From Lactococcus protaetiae (GTDB taxonomy: Bacteria; Bacillota; Bacilli; Lactobacillales; Streptococcaceae), in NCBI RefSeq assembly GCF_006965445.1, contig NZ_CP041356.1:1054001-1118000 (forward strand): a stretch of 64,000 nt of DNA, given 5' to 3'. Position 1 is the first letter of the stretch. Each line of letters opens with the position of its first letter. The notes beneath the pieces were generated by a model, which was not told where the DNA came from, made no database searches, and worked only from the letters and a program-made list of their open reading frames with translations. Made by a program: the position numbers and the translations under genes. This document shows positions 17,441-32,619 of the stretch, piece after piece.

Positions 17441-18070
17441 TTAGTGTGTGCTAAAAAAAGGGTTATGACGTTTTTCATTGCCAATCGTTGTGGACAAACC
17501 GTGTCCAGCGTAGACTTTCATTGTATCAGGGAGAGTAAAAAGTTGTTTGCGAACAGAAGTTATTAATTGCTCATAATTACCTGTGGGTAAATCCCACCGT
17601 CCCACAGCGTTTTTAAATAAAGCATCACCAGTAAAAACAATATTTTCATCATCAAAGACAAGACTTACGCCTCCGATGGAATGACCAGGTGTAGGCAAAA
17701 CTCGAAACCTGAATCCATCAAGTTTGTAAGTTTTGCCGAGCTGATAAAACTTGTCAGCACTAGGGGCGATGACAGGTCGACCTGTCAGTAATAAAGAAGC
17801 ATTTAACTCGGGGTTTTGCATCCATTCTTTTTCTGACTCGTGAAGGTAAATCTGTGCATCAGGAAAAGTGTCAAGCAATGCCTGAAGTCCCATGATATGG
17901 TCAAAATGAGCATGGGTGAGTAGGATATTACTGACAGGTTTGTCAGCAGATATTTTTTCTGTCAGTGCTGATGGATTGCTCCCAGGGTCAATGATAAGAC
18001 TAAAAGCAGAATTGCTCAGGAGATAAGTATTTTCCTGAGCAACGGCATTAATAATTTTTTCGATTTTCAT
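17441..18070 (-). CDS. MBL-fold metallo-hydrolase (glyoxalase II-like)
   Basis: A 209-residue metallo-beta-lactamase-fold hydrolase. It has the zinc-binding motif THAHFDH near residue 53, further ligands in LPTPGHSIGG and FTGDALF, and the C-terminal YAGHGLSTTIGNEKRHNPF, typical of the YqgX/YcbL-type glyoxalase II-like group that acts on thioesters such as S-lactoylglutathione analogues. The start is placed at MKIEKI; it lies just after the PBP1A stop and lacks a strong ribosome binding site, suggesting coupled translation. The true substrate is unknown. Confidence 0.87.
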   Translation of the reverse strand: MKIEKIINAVAQENTYLLSNSAFSLIIDPGSNPSALTEKISADKPVSNILLTHAHFDHIMGLQALLDTFPDAQIYLHESEKEWMQNPELNASLLLTGRPVIAPSADKFYQLGKTYKLDGFRFRVLPTPGHSIGGVSLVFDDENIVFTGDALFKNAVGRWDLPTGNYEQLITSVRKQLFTLPDTMKVYAGHGLSTTIGNEKRHNPFFSTH

Positions 18071-18077
18071 AGGAATG

Positions 18078-20179
18078 TTAATTTGAACTTGATTGAGGAA
18101 TTGTTTGTCCGTTTGTATCTGTCTTGACAATATTTATCCCTTGTTGGACAACACCATCAGGCATTTCCCAAGGAGTAATTGATGATGGATTTGGATAAAG
18201 TTGGGTCATCATCGCTTTAAAGACTTTGGTTGCAATGGAAGTATCTTGCCCATAAATCGGAGTCATTCGGTTTTTATAACCTGTCCAGACTGCCATTGAG
18301 TACTGAGGAGTATAGCCAACAAAGTTTTCATCGGGGGAAACCATGCCAGGTAATGTTCCGTATTTCTCAGTGATTTGGCTCATTTCATCATCAGAGTAGT
18401 TTGAGGTTCCTGTCTTGCCGGCGGTAGGAAGTCCAGGGACTTGAGCGTTTGAGCCAACAGATTGTGAGAGCGGCAAAGATAAAACACCTTGAAGAATATT
18501 GGTCATGATATAGGCAGTTGAAGCTGACATTGCACGAGAGCGCTCGGGTTTGTAGTCAACTTCGCGCCCATCTGGAAAGACAAGTTTGGTTACATAGTAA
18601 GGCTTTGTATAAATTCCGTTATTTGAAAACGCAGCATAAGCAGCAGCCATTTTTTCAGAACTTGCGCCATATTTACTAATATTTTTCTCACTCTCACCAG
18701 TAGGTAAAGTCGGATAGCTTGAGATAGCATTAGAATACTGCATATTTCCAAGATTAATCCCAACATTTTTCAAAAAAGCTTCTGATTTGGCAAATCCCAC
18801 ACTGATTAAAGTTTTTACAGCAGGAATATTCCGAGAGAGGTCAAGCGCATTTTTCACAGTTAATGTCCCCATATAGTTATTATCCCAGTTTTTAAGAGGA
18901 GTACCATCAGGGTAGGTGGTTGGTGAGTCTGTGACATAGTCACCAGTTGAAGTATAAATATTGTTTTCAAAAGCGGGACCATAGTCAACAAGCGGTTTCA
19001 TGGCAGAACCCCAGTCACGGTCAGTTTGCACGGCATAATTATAACCGAAAGTAACATCAGTCGGTTGCTTACGTCCCCCAATCTGTGCAACAACAGCACC
19101 TGTTTGAACATTGATAAGTGTTGAAGCGACTTGCATCGTGTCATTTGAGAAAGGAACATAGTCATTGGTGTTGACGATATTATAAAGGTTTTGTTGAGCT
19201 GATGTATCAAGCGTGGTGTAGATTTTGACCCCTTCGCTCAAAATATTTTTTCCACCAATTTGCTCCGCTTGAGCGAGTGCTTGCTTTAGGAAATTATCAG
19301 CAAAGCTTGGTATTGTTGCGCTTTGTTTAAGGGGCTGTAAACCATCATCAATTGGTGTATTGATTGCCTGTTTAGCTTGGCTCGCGGTAATCTTACCATA
19401 TTTTTTCATGGCATTGATAACTAAATCACGACGCCATTTTGCAGATTTCGCATTAGTATAAGGATTATAGGTATTAGGCGCTTGAGGCATACCTGCGAGT
19501 AAAGCAAGTTGGGCAATGGAAAGTTTGGTCAAATCTTTACCATAATATGCTTCGGCGGCTGTGCCCATCCCATAATAACCGTTTGCCATATTGACCTTAT
19601 TGACATAGGCGGTAAAAATTTGCTCTTTTGTCCACTGTTGGTCAAGCTCAAGTGCCATCCAAGCTTCTTGAATTTTCACGCGGAGTGTTTGGTCAGAAGT
19701 TGAAGTTGAAAAGAAAGAGAGTTTGATGAGCTGCATATCAAGGGTTGAACCACCATTAAGTGACCCCCTTTAACATTATTGAGAAATGCACCAGCAATAC
19801 GAATTGGGTCGACACCGCGGGTATTGAAGAAACGATGATCCTCTATAGAGGTAACAGCATTAACCAGCATCACAGGAATATTGTCCGTTTGAACAAGATT
19901 TCGCTGCTCGGAGCCAAGTGTTGCAATGACTGTGCCGTTTTTGTCATACATTTTTGGTGAAGGATACGATTCCAATTTATTCAGCTCAAGTTTGGGGGCA
20001 TCTTTGGCAAAATAGACAAAGACGGCACCTCCAGCAATAAGTCCAAGGATAATTGCTGAAAAAATTGTAATCAAAAATATTTTTAAAGCAGTCCACCATT
20101 TCGTTTTTGCGGAACTGCGTTTAGGATATTTTTTCTGTTTTTTTGAATTAGGTTTGGTAGAAATTTTAGTGTACCTCAC
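18078..20179 (-). CDS. pbp1A: Penicillin-binding protein 1A (bifunctional), frameshifted
   Basis: A class A PBP that polymerises and cross-links peptidoglycan. A basic cytoplasmic tail and one membrane span (residues about 32-55) precede the GT51 glycosyltransferase domain with [14 protein letters not shown]; the transpeptidase domain shows SAMK (active-site Ser), SRN and [10 protein letters not shown]. The frame breaks near 19770: after [10 protein letters not shown] the sequence continues correctly ([11 protein letters not shown], then LIKLSFF) only in another frame. A run of five G (minus strand) should be six, so a one-base deletion or sequencing error splits the gene into 18078-19736 and 19676-20179. 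The GTG start overlaps the recU end by 14 bases, the conserved recU-PBP1A arrangement of streptococci and lactococci. Confidence 0.93.
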
Positions 20180-20804
20180 AGAGTTTATTCACAATTTCTA
20201 GATATGGAATTCTAGGAATTTGATTGGTTTCAATTTTATAACCTTTATCACGGATATAGTGAATAGGTATGGACTTCAAGCCTTGCTTCTCACGATAAAA
20301 TGTAATGAGATGTGAGGAAGGAAGGAGATAAGTTTCGTTAATTGTTGCAAAATGTAAAAGAACAAATGCGATGCCATCTTGAGCAAGGACATTACTCATG
20401 TGAACAATTTGATGCTCATGGAAATTTTTTAAGGGAAACACTGTTTTTTGTTGTGTTTCTTTAGCTTCAAAATCGATGTAATGCCCTTTATAAACGCCAG
20501 AGTAGTCTGTTGTCGAGGCTTGTCTAAAGTAGGCTTCGGTAATTTTTGCACGACTTCTCTGTGGATAATCAACTTTCACAATTTGAATAGGTGTTGGTTT
20601 TTTGTGAATCACTGCTAAACCATGTGAAAGGTAATATTCATTTGTTGCATTGATTTCGGCTTCAAAATTCATACCGCGTTTGCCAAAAGCTACTGATTTT
20701 TTATTTCTGTCAGTGCTGACAGCTCTTTTAGGAACTTTTGTAAGTAGCGACGAAGTTGATTTTTCCGTAGGAATTCGTGATAAACCTCTAGGGTAATTAA
20801 ACAT
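20166..20804 (-). CDS. recU: Holliday junction resolvase RecU
   Basis: A 212-residue nuclease that resolves Holliday junctions and modulates RecA in recombination and chromosome segregation. The sequence shows the family's [18 protein letters not shown] segment and the catalytic core around [18 protein letters not shown] (acidic residues and Lys of the nuclease site), then [11 protein letters not shown]. It is the first gene of the recU-PBP1A pair and diverges from ypsA. A CTGTCAGTGCTGACAG near-palindrome at 20707-20722 encodes Val-Ser-Thr-Asp in the N-terminal region. Confidence 0.95.
   Translation of the reverse strand: MFNYPRGLSRIPTEKSTSSLLTKVPKRAVSTDRNKKSVAFGKRGMNFEAEINATNEYYLSHGLAVIHKKPTPIQIVKVDYPQRSRAKITEAYFRQASTTDYSGVYKGHYIDFEAKETQQKTVFPLKNFHEHQIVHMSNVLAQDGIAFVLLHFATINETYLLPSSHLITFYREKQGLKSIPIHYIRDKGYKIETNQIPRIPYLEIVNKLCEVH
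20707..20722. repeat. CTGTCAGTGCTGACAG palindrome variant in recU
   Basis: A 16-bp copy with centre TG instead of TA, inside the coding region. Confidence 0.85.
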
Positions 20805-20879
20805 TATTATACCTTTATAAAATCTTCAGTTAATTATATAATGACATTATAGCATAAAAATTACGAGGGGAAAATATTT

Positions 20880-21404
20880 ATGAATTCATTGCTAATCATG
20901 GGTTACAGCAGTTTCGATTTAGGTATTTTTAATGAAAAAGATATTAAAATTTCTGTGATAAAAAAAGCAGTCAAAAAAAGATTGATTGGTTTCTTAGAAA
21001 ACGGTCTAAAGTGGATTATATTTACAGGAAATCTAGGCTTTGAGTATTGGGTACTTGAAGTGGCAAAGGAGCTAAAAGAAGATTATGAATTTCAAATTGG
21101 TAGCATTTTTGCTTTTGAAACGCAGGGGCAAAATTGGAATGAAGCCAATCAAATCAAGCTTGCATCCTTCAAACAAGTAGATTTTGTGAAATATGCTTAT
21201 GAAACTTATGAAAACGCAGGACAATTCCGTCAGTACAATGATTTTCTACTAGAAAACACGGAAGGCGCATTTGTATTTTATGATGAAGAAAATAAAACAA
21301 AGTTAAAATATATGGTTGACAGAATGAAAAATACATCTGATTATGAGCTATATTTACTGGATTTTGAAGATTTGCAAGAGACTTTTGAAGAAATGAATGA
21401 GTAA
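20880..21404 (+). CDS. YpsA family protein (DUF1273, SLOG fold)
   Basis: A 174-residue protein of the YpsA family, predicted to have a Rossmann-like SLOG nucleotide-binding fold. The N-terminal LLIMGYSSFDLGIF and the WIIFTGNLGFEYWVLEVAKEL loop are typical, as is the C-terminal DFEDLQETFEEMNE. In Bacillus and Staphylococcus it has been linked to cell division. It is divergent from recU-PBP1A, a neighbourhood conserved in Firmicutes, which supports the assignment. The biochemical activity is unknown. Confidence 0.9.
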   Translation: MNSLLIMGYSSFDLGIFNEKDIKISVIKKAVKKRLIGFLENGLKWIIFTGNLGFEYWVLEVAKELKEDYEFQIGSIFAFETQGQNWNEANQIKLASFKQVDFVKYAYETYENAGQFRQYNDFLLENTEGAFVFYDEENKTKLKYMVDRMKNTSDYELYLLDFEDLQETFEEMNE

Positions 21405-21492
21405 CTTTTGTCATAAAAAGAAATGTTATTTGCCTCGTTCACTTTTTTTGCGGTGTTAATTTTGATATAATACTCAAAGATGTAAAAAATTT

Positions 21493-21508
21493 CTGTCAGT
21501 ACTGACAA
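21493..21508. repeat. CTGTCAGTACTGACAA palindrome copy upstream of the Spx-like gene
   Basis: One mismatch to the 16-bp palindrome; intergenic, about 90 bases upstream of the Spx-like start. Confidence 0.8.
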
Positions 21509-21594
21509 AATATTCAGAAACACTATAAGTGTGTGATCGTAACTGATAGAAATGAGATTTTGCTGAAAAATTGATGAGAATAGGAAATAAGATT

Positions 21595-21984
21595 GTGATT
21601 GATTTATATTTGTCGCCTTCATGTACAAGTTGCCGTAAGGCGCGCGCTTGGCTGCAAAGCCACAAAGTTCCCTTTGTAGAACATAATATCCTAACACAAC
21701 CCATGACAGCAAATGATTTGCGCCATATTTTGACAAAAACTGAAAATGGGACAGAAGATATCATATCAACAAGGTCAAAAGTTTTTCAAAAATTGGCTGT
21801 GGATGTTGATAATTTAACAATTAATGAGTTGATTGAACTTGTAACAGAATTTCCAAATTTATTGAGAAGACCAATCATTACTGATTCAAAGCACTTACAA
21901 ATTGGTTTCAATGAAGACGAAATTCGTGCATTTTTGCCGCGAGAATACCGCCGTGCCGAAATGTTAAACACGATTGAAGAATGA
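21595..21984 (+). CDS. Spx/ArsC family transcriptional regulator
   Basis: A 129-residue Spx-type protein with the redox CxxC pair in SPSCTSCRKARAWL near the N-terminus and the RRPI cis-proline segment followed by the GFNEDEIRAFLPREYRRAE tail. Spx proteins bind the alpha subunit of RNA polymerase and redirect transcription in disulfide or envelope stress. Lactococci carry several paralogues, and which one this is cannot be told. A GTG at 21595 preceded by TAGGAAATAAG gives the family's usual start (IDLYLSPSC); ATG at 21574 would add seven atypical residues. It forms its own unit, with a hairpin downstream at 22270-22298. Confidence 0.88.
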   Translation: MIDLYLSPSCTSCRKARAWLQSHKVPFVEHNILTQPMTANDLRHILTKTENGTEDIISTRSKVFQKLAVDVDNLTINELIELVTEFPNLLRRPIITDSKHLQIGFNEDEIRAFLPREYRRAEMLNTIEE

Positions 21985-22079
21985 GTGTTTAATCTGCAAA
22001 TGGAACTTTGCAAAGCAAAGTGTCGCCGTACACGATTGAAGAGTGAGTATTTAACTAGCAGATAGAATTACGAAGTAAA

Positions 22080-22253
22080 ATGAATTCAAGACTTATTCAG
22101 TGGGAGTTTCGTAAAACATTTGTCCACTTTCTCTAGTCGCTATCTTCGCTAAGCGAACGGACAGCGTAGCACGGCGTGCGAAGTACGTAGCACCGTAGAG
22201 AGCATCGATGGCGTAGCCGCAAGGCGGAGATAGCACGCACTTACTTCGATAAA
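22080..22253 (+). repeat. Mosaic intergenic element 7 (type II ends)
   Basis: Begins TGAATTCAAGACTTATTCAG and ends GCACGCACTTACTTCGATAA, with AAACATTTGTCC, CTAGTCGC, GCGAACGGACAGCG and GCGTGCGAAGTACGTAGC modules between. It lies between the Spx-like gene and the next promoter region. Confidence 0.85.
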
Positions 22254-22269
22254 CTAGCAATGTGCCATG

Positions 22270-22298
22270 ACTAATTTATGTGAACAATAAATTAGTTT
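22270..22298 (+). terminator. Putative intrinsic terminator
   Basis: ACTAATTTAT and ATAAATTAGT form a 10-bp stem with TTTT following. It is separated from the Spx-like gene by element 7. The rest of the gap up to 22490 holds nothing recognisable. Confidence 0.6.
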
Positions 22299-22490
22299 TG
22301 CAGTATAATTTTGCCGTGCATAAGTTGCAAAAGAGCTGTTTCAATTTGATTGCCACAGTGTGAATAACTGTTGCTATCACGATGAGCATGGACCCTAGTG
22401 GTATTGGGGGTTAAAATAAAAATATCGCTATGACACGCCAAATGCAGTTATCACTAAGTATAATTATGACAAAAACAGTGCTGATAGAAA

Positions 22491-22506
22491 TTGTCAGTAC
22501 TGACAA
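22491..22506. repeat. TTGTCAGTACTGACAA palindrome copy
   Basis: Symmetric variant with outer C/G replaced by T/A, just upstream of the ribosome binding site of the UPF0223 gene. Confidence 0.8.
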
Positions 22507-22522
22507 GATTAAATGAGGAAAA

Positions 22523-22798
22523 ATGAAAGAAAACTATAACTATCCTCTGGATTTTAGTTGGAGTACCGCTGAAATGACAGAGGTGCTCTCTTTTTTCAAT
22601 CAAGTTGAAAAATTTTACGAAAGTAAGGTTGAAAAAGAAGAATTTTTGAACGCCTATTCTGCTTTTAAAAAAGTAGTTCCATCAAAAATGCAAGAAAAAC
22701 AATTGGGCCACGAATTTGAGGGAAATAGTGGTTACTCGCTTTATAGAGCCGTTAAGGAGGTACAGGCAAGTGGAAAACGATTTGTCAGTGCCAACTAA
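22523..22798 (+). CDS. UPF0223 family protein (YktA-like)
   Basis: A 91-residue small protein with the family's YPLDFSWSTAEMTEVLSFF N-terminal segment and YSAFKKVVPSKMQEKQL helix. Function unknown. It overlaps the inositol-phosphatase-like gene by 29 bases, the same yktA-suhB (yktC) pairing as in Bacillus, which suggests coupled expression. A gAGGAAAA ribosome binding site precedes the ATG. Confidence 0.88.
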   Translation: MKENYNYPLDFSWSTAEMTEVLSFFNQVEKFYESKVEKEEFLNAYSAFKKVVPSKMQEKQLGHEFEGNSGYSLYRAVKEVQASGKRFVSAN

Positions 22799-23579
22799 TT
22801 CTTGTCAGGAAGAAGATTTATTGACAAGACTTGAGTTAGCTAAAGATTGGATTCGCGATGCTGGGAATTTTCTTAAAGAGAATTTGACAGAACCATTAGA
22901 AATTACAGAAAAAACAAGATATGATGACTTGGTCACCAATTTTGACCATGAAGTTCAGAAGATGATTGTCAAAAATATTTTGCATCATTTTCCATCTGAC
23001 AAAATTCTGGCAGAAGAAGATAATAAAAAACTCAGTTTTGATGAGCAAATTCCTCATTTATGGATTCTTGACCCCATTGATGGCACGACCAATTTCATTG
23101 TTCAAAAAGATAATTTTGCCATCATGATTGCTTACTATGAATTTGGAGTCGGAAAATTTGGCTTGATTCTGAATGTCACACAAGATAAACTTTATTGGTG
23201 TGATAGTCATAAAGCCTTTTGTAATCAACGGGAATTAGAACCTAAATTTTCTCCCCTGCGCCATAGCTTGTTAGGTGTGAATAGTTATATGTATAGGGCA
23301 AATGTTGGAGGAGTATTAGATTTAAGTCGTCAAACATTGGGTGTTCGTATTTTAGGTAGCGCAGGAATTAGTTATGGACAATTATTAGAAGGCAAAATTC
23401 TAGGCTACTTTAGTAATCTTCAACCTTGGGACTACGCTGCTGGAAGTATTATCGCGGAAAAGCTAGGCTATATTACATTAACCTTATCAGGTGAAAAACC
23501 TAAATTTGATGACCGTGAAAAAGTATTTACAATCCCTAAAATGCTGCTTCCAGAAATTCAAAAATATATTAAAAATTAA
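22770..23579 (+). CDS. Inositol monophosphatase family protein
   Basis: A Mg2+-dependent phosphatase of about 269 residues in the IMPase/FBPase superfamily, using inositol phosphate or related substrates. Metal-binding motifs are visible: ILAEEDN near residue 80, WILDPIDGTTNF near residue 100 and the C-terminal LQPWDYAAG. The GTG start at 22770 is preceded by AAGGAGG; the frame is open further upstream, but no other start has a ribosome binding site. It overlaps the UPF0223 gene and probably shares its transcript. The physiological substrate is not evident. Confidence 0.9.
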   Translation: MENDLSVPTNSCQEEDLLTRLELAKDWIRDAGNFLKENLTEPLEITEKTRYDDLVTNFDHEVQKMIVKNILHHFPSDKILAEEDNKKLSFDEQIPHLWILDPIDGTTNFIVQKDNFAIMIAYYEFGVGKFGLILNVTQDKLYWCDSHKAFCNQRELEPKFSPLRHSLLGVNSYMYRANVGGVLDLSRQTLGVRILGSAGISYGQLLEGKILGYFSNLQPWDYAAGSIIAEKLGYITLTLSGEKPKFDDREKVFTIPKMLLPEIQKYIKN

Positions 23580-23621
23580 TCAAACAGAAATCTTTTGTCA
23601 AAACTCATAAGACTTTTGTGC

Positions 23622-23627
23622 TATAAT
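23622..23627 (+). promoter_or_regulatory. Putative extended -10 promoter of murA
   Basis: TGCTATAAT (TATAAT at 23622-23627) is an extended -10 element, with a loosely spaced TTGTCA upstream (23595-23600). It lies 40 bases before the murA ATG. Confidence 0.55.
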
Positions 23628-23666
23628 TTAAAAATAATCAAAGAAAATTATAGGAAAATAGACAAA

Positions 23667-24948
<1,282 letters not shown>

Positions 24949-24949
<1 letters not shown>

Positions 24950-25140
24950 TGTTTAAGCGAACCGTAAAATTTTTAGGGGTCAGATTATCATTTGTAATTC
25001 TTATTGCGATACTATTGGTTGTATCAGCGGTTCTAGGACTTATGCTAGGTTATGGTGTACTTGGAGGTGGGAATCCTTCCCATGTTTTCAATCATAATTT
25101 ATGGACAGAAGTGCTAGACAAACTTAATCCAGCAAAATAA
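24949..25140 (+). CDS. epuA: EpuA-like small membrane protein (RNA polymerase subunit beta family)
   Basis: A 63-residue protein with one membrane span (residues 13-37), a GYGVLGGGNPSHVF motif and a short extracellular tail. These are features of the EpuA family, which is labelled DNA-directed RNA polymerase subunit beta in databases but has no demonstrated polymerase role. Position directly after murA with a one-base overlap matches the streptococcal murA-epuA arrangement. A small terminator follows at once. Confidence 0.88.
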
Positions 25141-25141
25141 G

Positions 25142-25162
25142 AGAACCGAAAGGTTCTTTTTA
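25142..25162 (+). terminator. Terminator of the murA-epuA operon
   Basis: AGAACC-GAAA-GGTTCT hairpin with a GNRA loop, followed by TTTT. Confidence 0.85.
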
Positions 25163-25205
25163 CTTATTATAAATCTGGAAATAGCAAGGGAAAAGCAATA
25201 AACAC

Positions 25206-25234
25206 TTGAAATAGTAGCGATTTTATGCTATTCT
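25206..25234 (+). promoter_or_regulatory. Putative promoter of tig
   Basis: TTGAAA (25206-25211) and TATTCT (25229-25234) with spacer 17 and a TG extension before the -10, about 50 bases upstream of the trigger factor start. Confidence 0.6.
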
Positions 25235-25281
25235 TGGGAGGTATGAATTTCTGAGCAATAGCTCAAAATAAGGAGAAAAAA

Positions 25282-26565
25282 ATGACTGTAAGTTTTGAAA
25301 AAACTAGTGATACAAAAGGTACACTCTCATTTTCAATCGATCAAGAAACAATCAAAAAAGGTCTTGACAAAGCTTTCAATAAAGTAAAAGGAAACATCAG
25401 TGTTCCAGGTTTCCGTAAAGGTAAAATTAATCGCCAAATGTTTAACAAAATGTATGGTGAAGAAGCGCTTTATGAAGAAGGCTTAAATGCTGTCCTTCCA
25501 GAAGCATATGATGCAGCTGTAAAAGAAGCTGGTATCGAGCCAGTCGCTCAACCAAAAATTGATGTAACTAAAATGGAGAAAGGTTCAGATTGGGAATTGA
25601 CAGCAGAAGTTGTTGTTAAACCAACAGTAACCCTTGGAGATTACAAAAACCTCACGGTAGAAGTGGATGCTAGCAAAGAAGTTTCTGACGAAGATGTTGA
25701 AGAGCGCTTGACTAGTGCTCAAAATAACTTGGCAGAACTTGTTGTGAAAGAAACAGCTGCAGAAAACGGAGACACAGTCGTAATCGATTTTGTTGGTTCA
25801 GTTGATGGTGTTGAATTTGAAGGTGGAAAAGGTGCGAACCATAGCCTTGAACTTGGTTCAGGGCAGTTTATTCCAGGGTTTGAGGAACAACTTATTGGTT
25901 CAAAAGCTGGTGAAACAATCGAAGTTAAAGTTACTTTCCCAGAAGATTATCAAGCCGAAGACCTTGCTGGTAAAGAAGCACTTTTTGTTACAACAGTTAA
26001 TGAAGTCAAAGCAAAAGAACTTCCAGAACTTGATGATGAACTTGCAAAAGACATTGACGAAGAAGTTGAAACATTGGATGAACTCAAGGCTAAATTCCGC
26101 AAGGAACTTGAAGAATCAAAAACAGAGGCATTTGATGATGCAGTAGAAACAGCAGCTATTGAAGCAGCAGTAGCTAATGCAGAAATCAAAGAACTTCCAG
26201 AAGAAATGATTCACGAAGAAGTTCACCGTGCAATGAATGAATTCCTCGGAGGAATGCAACAACAAGGTATTTCACCAGAAATGTACTTCCAAATCACTGG
26301 TACAACTGAAGATGACCTTCATAAACAATATGAAGCAGATGCTGACAAACGTGTTCGCACAAATCTTGTTGTAGAAGCTATTGCAGCTGCTGAAAACTTT
26401 ACAACTACTGATGAAGAAGTGCAAGCAGAAATCGCTGATTTGGCTGCACAATATAATATGCCAGTTGAACAAGTTGAAAAACTTCTTCCAGTTGACATGC
26501 TTAAACACGATATTGCAATGAAAAAAGCAGTAGAAATTATCGCTTCAACTGCTACAGTAAAATAA
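25282..26565 (+). CDS. tig: Trigger factor (ribosome-associated chaperone/prolyl isomerase)
   Basis: A 427-residue chaperone that binds nascent chains at the ribosome exit. The ribosome-binding loop GFRKGK lies in the N-terminal domain (near residue 45), a central FKBP-type PPIase domain spans about 150-240 ([29 protein letters not shown]) and a helical C-terminal domain follows. AAGGAG precedes the ATG. It is monocistronic, with its own promoter and a terminator at 26578-26604. The rRNA operon follows. Confidence 0.97.
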   Translation: MTVSFEKTSDTKGTLSFSIDQETIKKGLDKAFNKVKGNISVPGFRKGKINRQMFNKMYGEEALYEEGLNAVLPEAYDAAVKEAGIEPVAQPKIDVTKMEKGSDWELTAEVVVKPTVTLGDYKNLTVEVDASKEVSDEDVEERLTSAQNNLAELVVKETAAENGDTVVIDFVGSVDGVEFEGGKGANHSLELGSGQFIPGFEEQLIGSKAGETIEVKVTFPEDYQAEDLAGKEALFVTTVNEVKAKELPELDDELAKDIDEEVETLDELKAKFRKELEESKTEAFDDAVETAAIEAAVANAEIKELPEEMIHEEVHRAMNEFLGGMQQQGISPEMYFQITGTTEDDLHKQYEADADKRVRTNLVVEAIAAAENFTTTDEEVQAEIADLAAQYNMPVEQVEKLLPVDMLKHDIAMKKAVEIIASTATVK

Positions 26566-26577
26566 TTAACCTAAATA

Positions 26578-26604
26578 AAAGGCCACATTTAAGTGGTTTT
26601 TTAT
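26578..26604 (+). terminator. Terminator of tig
   Basis: CCAC-ATTTAA-GTGG hairpin, extended by A/T pairs, followed by six T. Confidence 0.75.
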
Positions 26605-26687
26605 TTAGAAGTAAGGAGTGATTGTATGGTTAAAGGGAGTAACAAAAAGGATGAATAAAAAAAGTTTTGTCAAATCACAACAAATAA

Positions 26688-26721
26688 TTGACAAAGGGTG
26701 TGTAGTTTGATAGAATATAAT
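26688..26721 (+). promoter_or_regulatory. rRNA operon promoter
   Basis: Consensus TTGACA (26688-26693), 17-base spacer, TAGAAT (26711-26716); an overlapping TATAAT (26716-26721) is also present. About 150 bases of leader precede the 16S gene. The sequence upstream is A-rich, like an UP element. Confidence 0.75.
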
Positions 26722-26868
26722 AGTTGTCGCGAGAGAGGGAAGCCACTCAAGCGTTTAGACCCTTGAAAACTGAATAAAGAAGAATGACTCATGTGATGTC
26801 GTAAAGACATCAAAAATCTGTCAATCAATAATGAAAGACAAGCCAGTCACAAGTGTGACTTAAATACT

Positions 26869-28420
<1,552 letters not shown>

Positions 28421-28504
28421 AATATATACAAGGATGAGCATTCAACTTTATTCAGTTTTGAGGGGTCTAGAGATAGACCACGCAAGAATCAACTTCTTGA
28501 TTGT

Positions 28505-28577
28505 GGGGCCTTAGCTCAGCTGGGAGAGCGCCTGCTTTGCACGCAGGAGGTCAGCGGTTCGATCCCGCTAGGCTCCA
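28505..28577 (+). tRNA. tRNA-Ala (TGC) in the 16S-23S spacer
   Basis: Cloverleaf with anticodon TGC (ctttgcacg) and acceptor GGGGCCT/AGGCTCC; CCA is not encoded. A spacer tRNA-Ala is standard for lactococcal and streptococcal rRNA operons. Confidence 0.97.
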
Positions 28578-28766
28578 TGAAGATACGAAAGTAAGTGTTG
28601 AGATTAGTTTCAGCCGAAGGTATCTTGTCAGAAAAGACGTTAAAATCATCTTGAACCTTGAAAACTAAATAACAATATCTAATAACGATAAATAAACCGA
28701 AAAGCTGTGAATTTTAAAGAATTTACAAACTTATACTTGAAAAAAGATGATTGAATCATCATGGCA

Positions 28767-31662
<2,896 letters not shown>

Positions 31663-31741
31663 AGTCAACTATAAAATGCTTAAGGTTTAGAAGTTAGAAG
31701 GATTGTTATTTAGTTTTGAATGTTCAAAGGAACATTTAAAG

Positions 31742-31857
31742 ATTTGGTCATCATTGCGATGGAGATACACCTGTTCCCATGTCGAACACAGCAGTTAAGT
31801 CCATCTACGGCGGAAGTACTTGGGGGTGCCCCCTGGGAGATAGGCGAGTGGCCAAGT
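31742..31857 (+). rRNA. 5S ribosomal RNA
   Basis: About 116 bases with the conserved loop CCATGTCGAACACAGCAGTT and paired ends TTTGGTCA/TGGCCAA. Ends are approximate. Confidence 0.93.
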
Positions 31858-31860
31858 TTG

Positions 31861-31933
31861 GGGAGTTTAGCTCAGCTGGGAGAGCATCTGCCTTACAAGC
31901 AGAGGGTCAGCGGTTCGATCCCGTTAACTCCCA
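31861..31933 (+). tRNA. tRNA-Val (TAC)
   Basis: Anticodon TAC in ccttacaag, acceptor GGGAGTT/AACTCCC, discriminator A. First of 14 tRNAs after 5S; it begins three to four bases after the 5S end. Confidence 0.95.
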
Positions 31934-31960
31934 TAGGTTGATTCAGCCTTTATTTGAATA

Positions 31961-32033
31961 GGTTCCGTAGTGTAGCGGTTATCACGTCGCCCTGTCACGG
32001 CGAAGATCGCGGGTTCGATTCCCGTCGGAACCG
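31961..32033 (+). tRNA. tRNA-Asp (GTC)
   Basis: Anticodon GTC in cctgtcacg, acceptor GGTTCCG/CGGAACC, discriminator G. Confidence 0.95.
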
Positions 32034-32050
32034 TTAGTCAATAGACTAAT

Positions 32051-32123
32051 GACTCGTTAGCTCAGTTGGTAGAGCATTTGACTTTTAATCAAAGGGTCGC
32101 TGGTTCGAGCCCAGCACGGGTCA
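32051..32123 (+). tRNA. tRNA-Lys (TTT)
   Basis: Anticodon TTT in acttttaat, acceptor GACTCGT/ACGGGTC, discriminator A. Confidence 0.95.
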
Positions 32124-32132
32124 TAATTCCTC

Positions 32133-32214
32133 GCGGATGTGGCGGAATTGGCAGACGCACTAGATTTAGGATCTAGCGCTTAACAGCGTGGGGGTTCAAG
32201 TCCCTTCATCCGCA
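32133..32214 (+). tRNA. tRNA-Leu (TAG)
   Basis: Class II tRNA of 82 bases with a variable arm (gcttaacagc) and anticodon TAG in atttaggat. Acceptor GCGGATG/CATCCGC. Confidence 0.95.
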
Positions 32215-32227
32215 TCTTTAGGTATTA

Positions 32228-32300
32228 GCCGACTTAGCTCAGTTGGTAGAGCATCTGATTTGTAATCAGAGGGTCGCGTGTTCGAATCATGTAGTCGGCA
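32228..32300 (+). tRNA. tRNA-Thr (TGT)
   Basis: Anticodon TGT in atttgtaat, acceptor GCCGACT/AGTCGGC, discriminator A. Confidence 0.95.
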
Positions 32301-32321
32301 TTGTCGGAAGACACAAGCGTT

Positions 32322-32393
32322 GCGAACGTAGTTCAGGGGTAGAACACAACCTTGCCATGGTTGGGGTCGCGAGTTCGAATCTCGTCGTTCGCT
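32322..32393 (+). tRNA. tRNA-Gly (GCC)
   Basis: Anticodon GCC in cttgccatg, acceptor GCGAACG/CGTTCGC, discriminator T. Confidence 0.95.
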
Positions 32394-32432
32394 TTACTAG
32401 GTGTTACTAGTATCTATATAATAGTGTTATTT

Positions 32433-32506
32433 GCAGGCGTGGCTCAACTGGATAGAGTACCTGACTACGAATCAGGCGGTTGTAGGTTCGAATCCTACCG
32501 CTTGCA
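32433..32506 (+). tRNA. tRNA-Arg (ACG)
   Basis: Anticodon ACG in actacgaat, read as ICG after deamination. Acceptor GCAGGCG/CGCTTGC, discriminator A. Confidence 0.95.
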
Positions 32507-32511
32507 TATAA

Positions 32512-32585
32512 CGGGAAGTAGCTCAGCTTGGTAGAGTACTTGGTTTGGGACCAAGGTGTCGCAGGTTCGAATCCTGTCTTCCCGA
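32512..32585 (+). tRNA. tRNA-Pro (TGG)
   Basis: Anticodon TGG in gtttgggac, acceptor CGGGAAG/CTTCCCG, discriminator A. Confidence 0.95.
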
Positions 32586-32619
32586 TTGATGCTTTGCATC
32601 ATTTGACTTAGGTCAATAT

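Noticed and set aside
20880-21404. YpsA as a DprA-like competence protein
   Set aside because: Both have Rossmann-like folds, but length, the WIIFTGNLGFEYWVLE segment and position next to recU-PBP1A fit YpsA; it gives no support to the uptake-sequence idea.
26716-26721. TATAAT at 26716 as the rRNA -10 box
   Set aside because: The spacer to TTGACA would be 22 bases; TAGAAT at 26711 gives the ideal 17, so it is the better choice, though both were listed.
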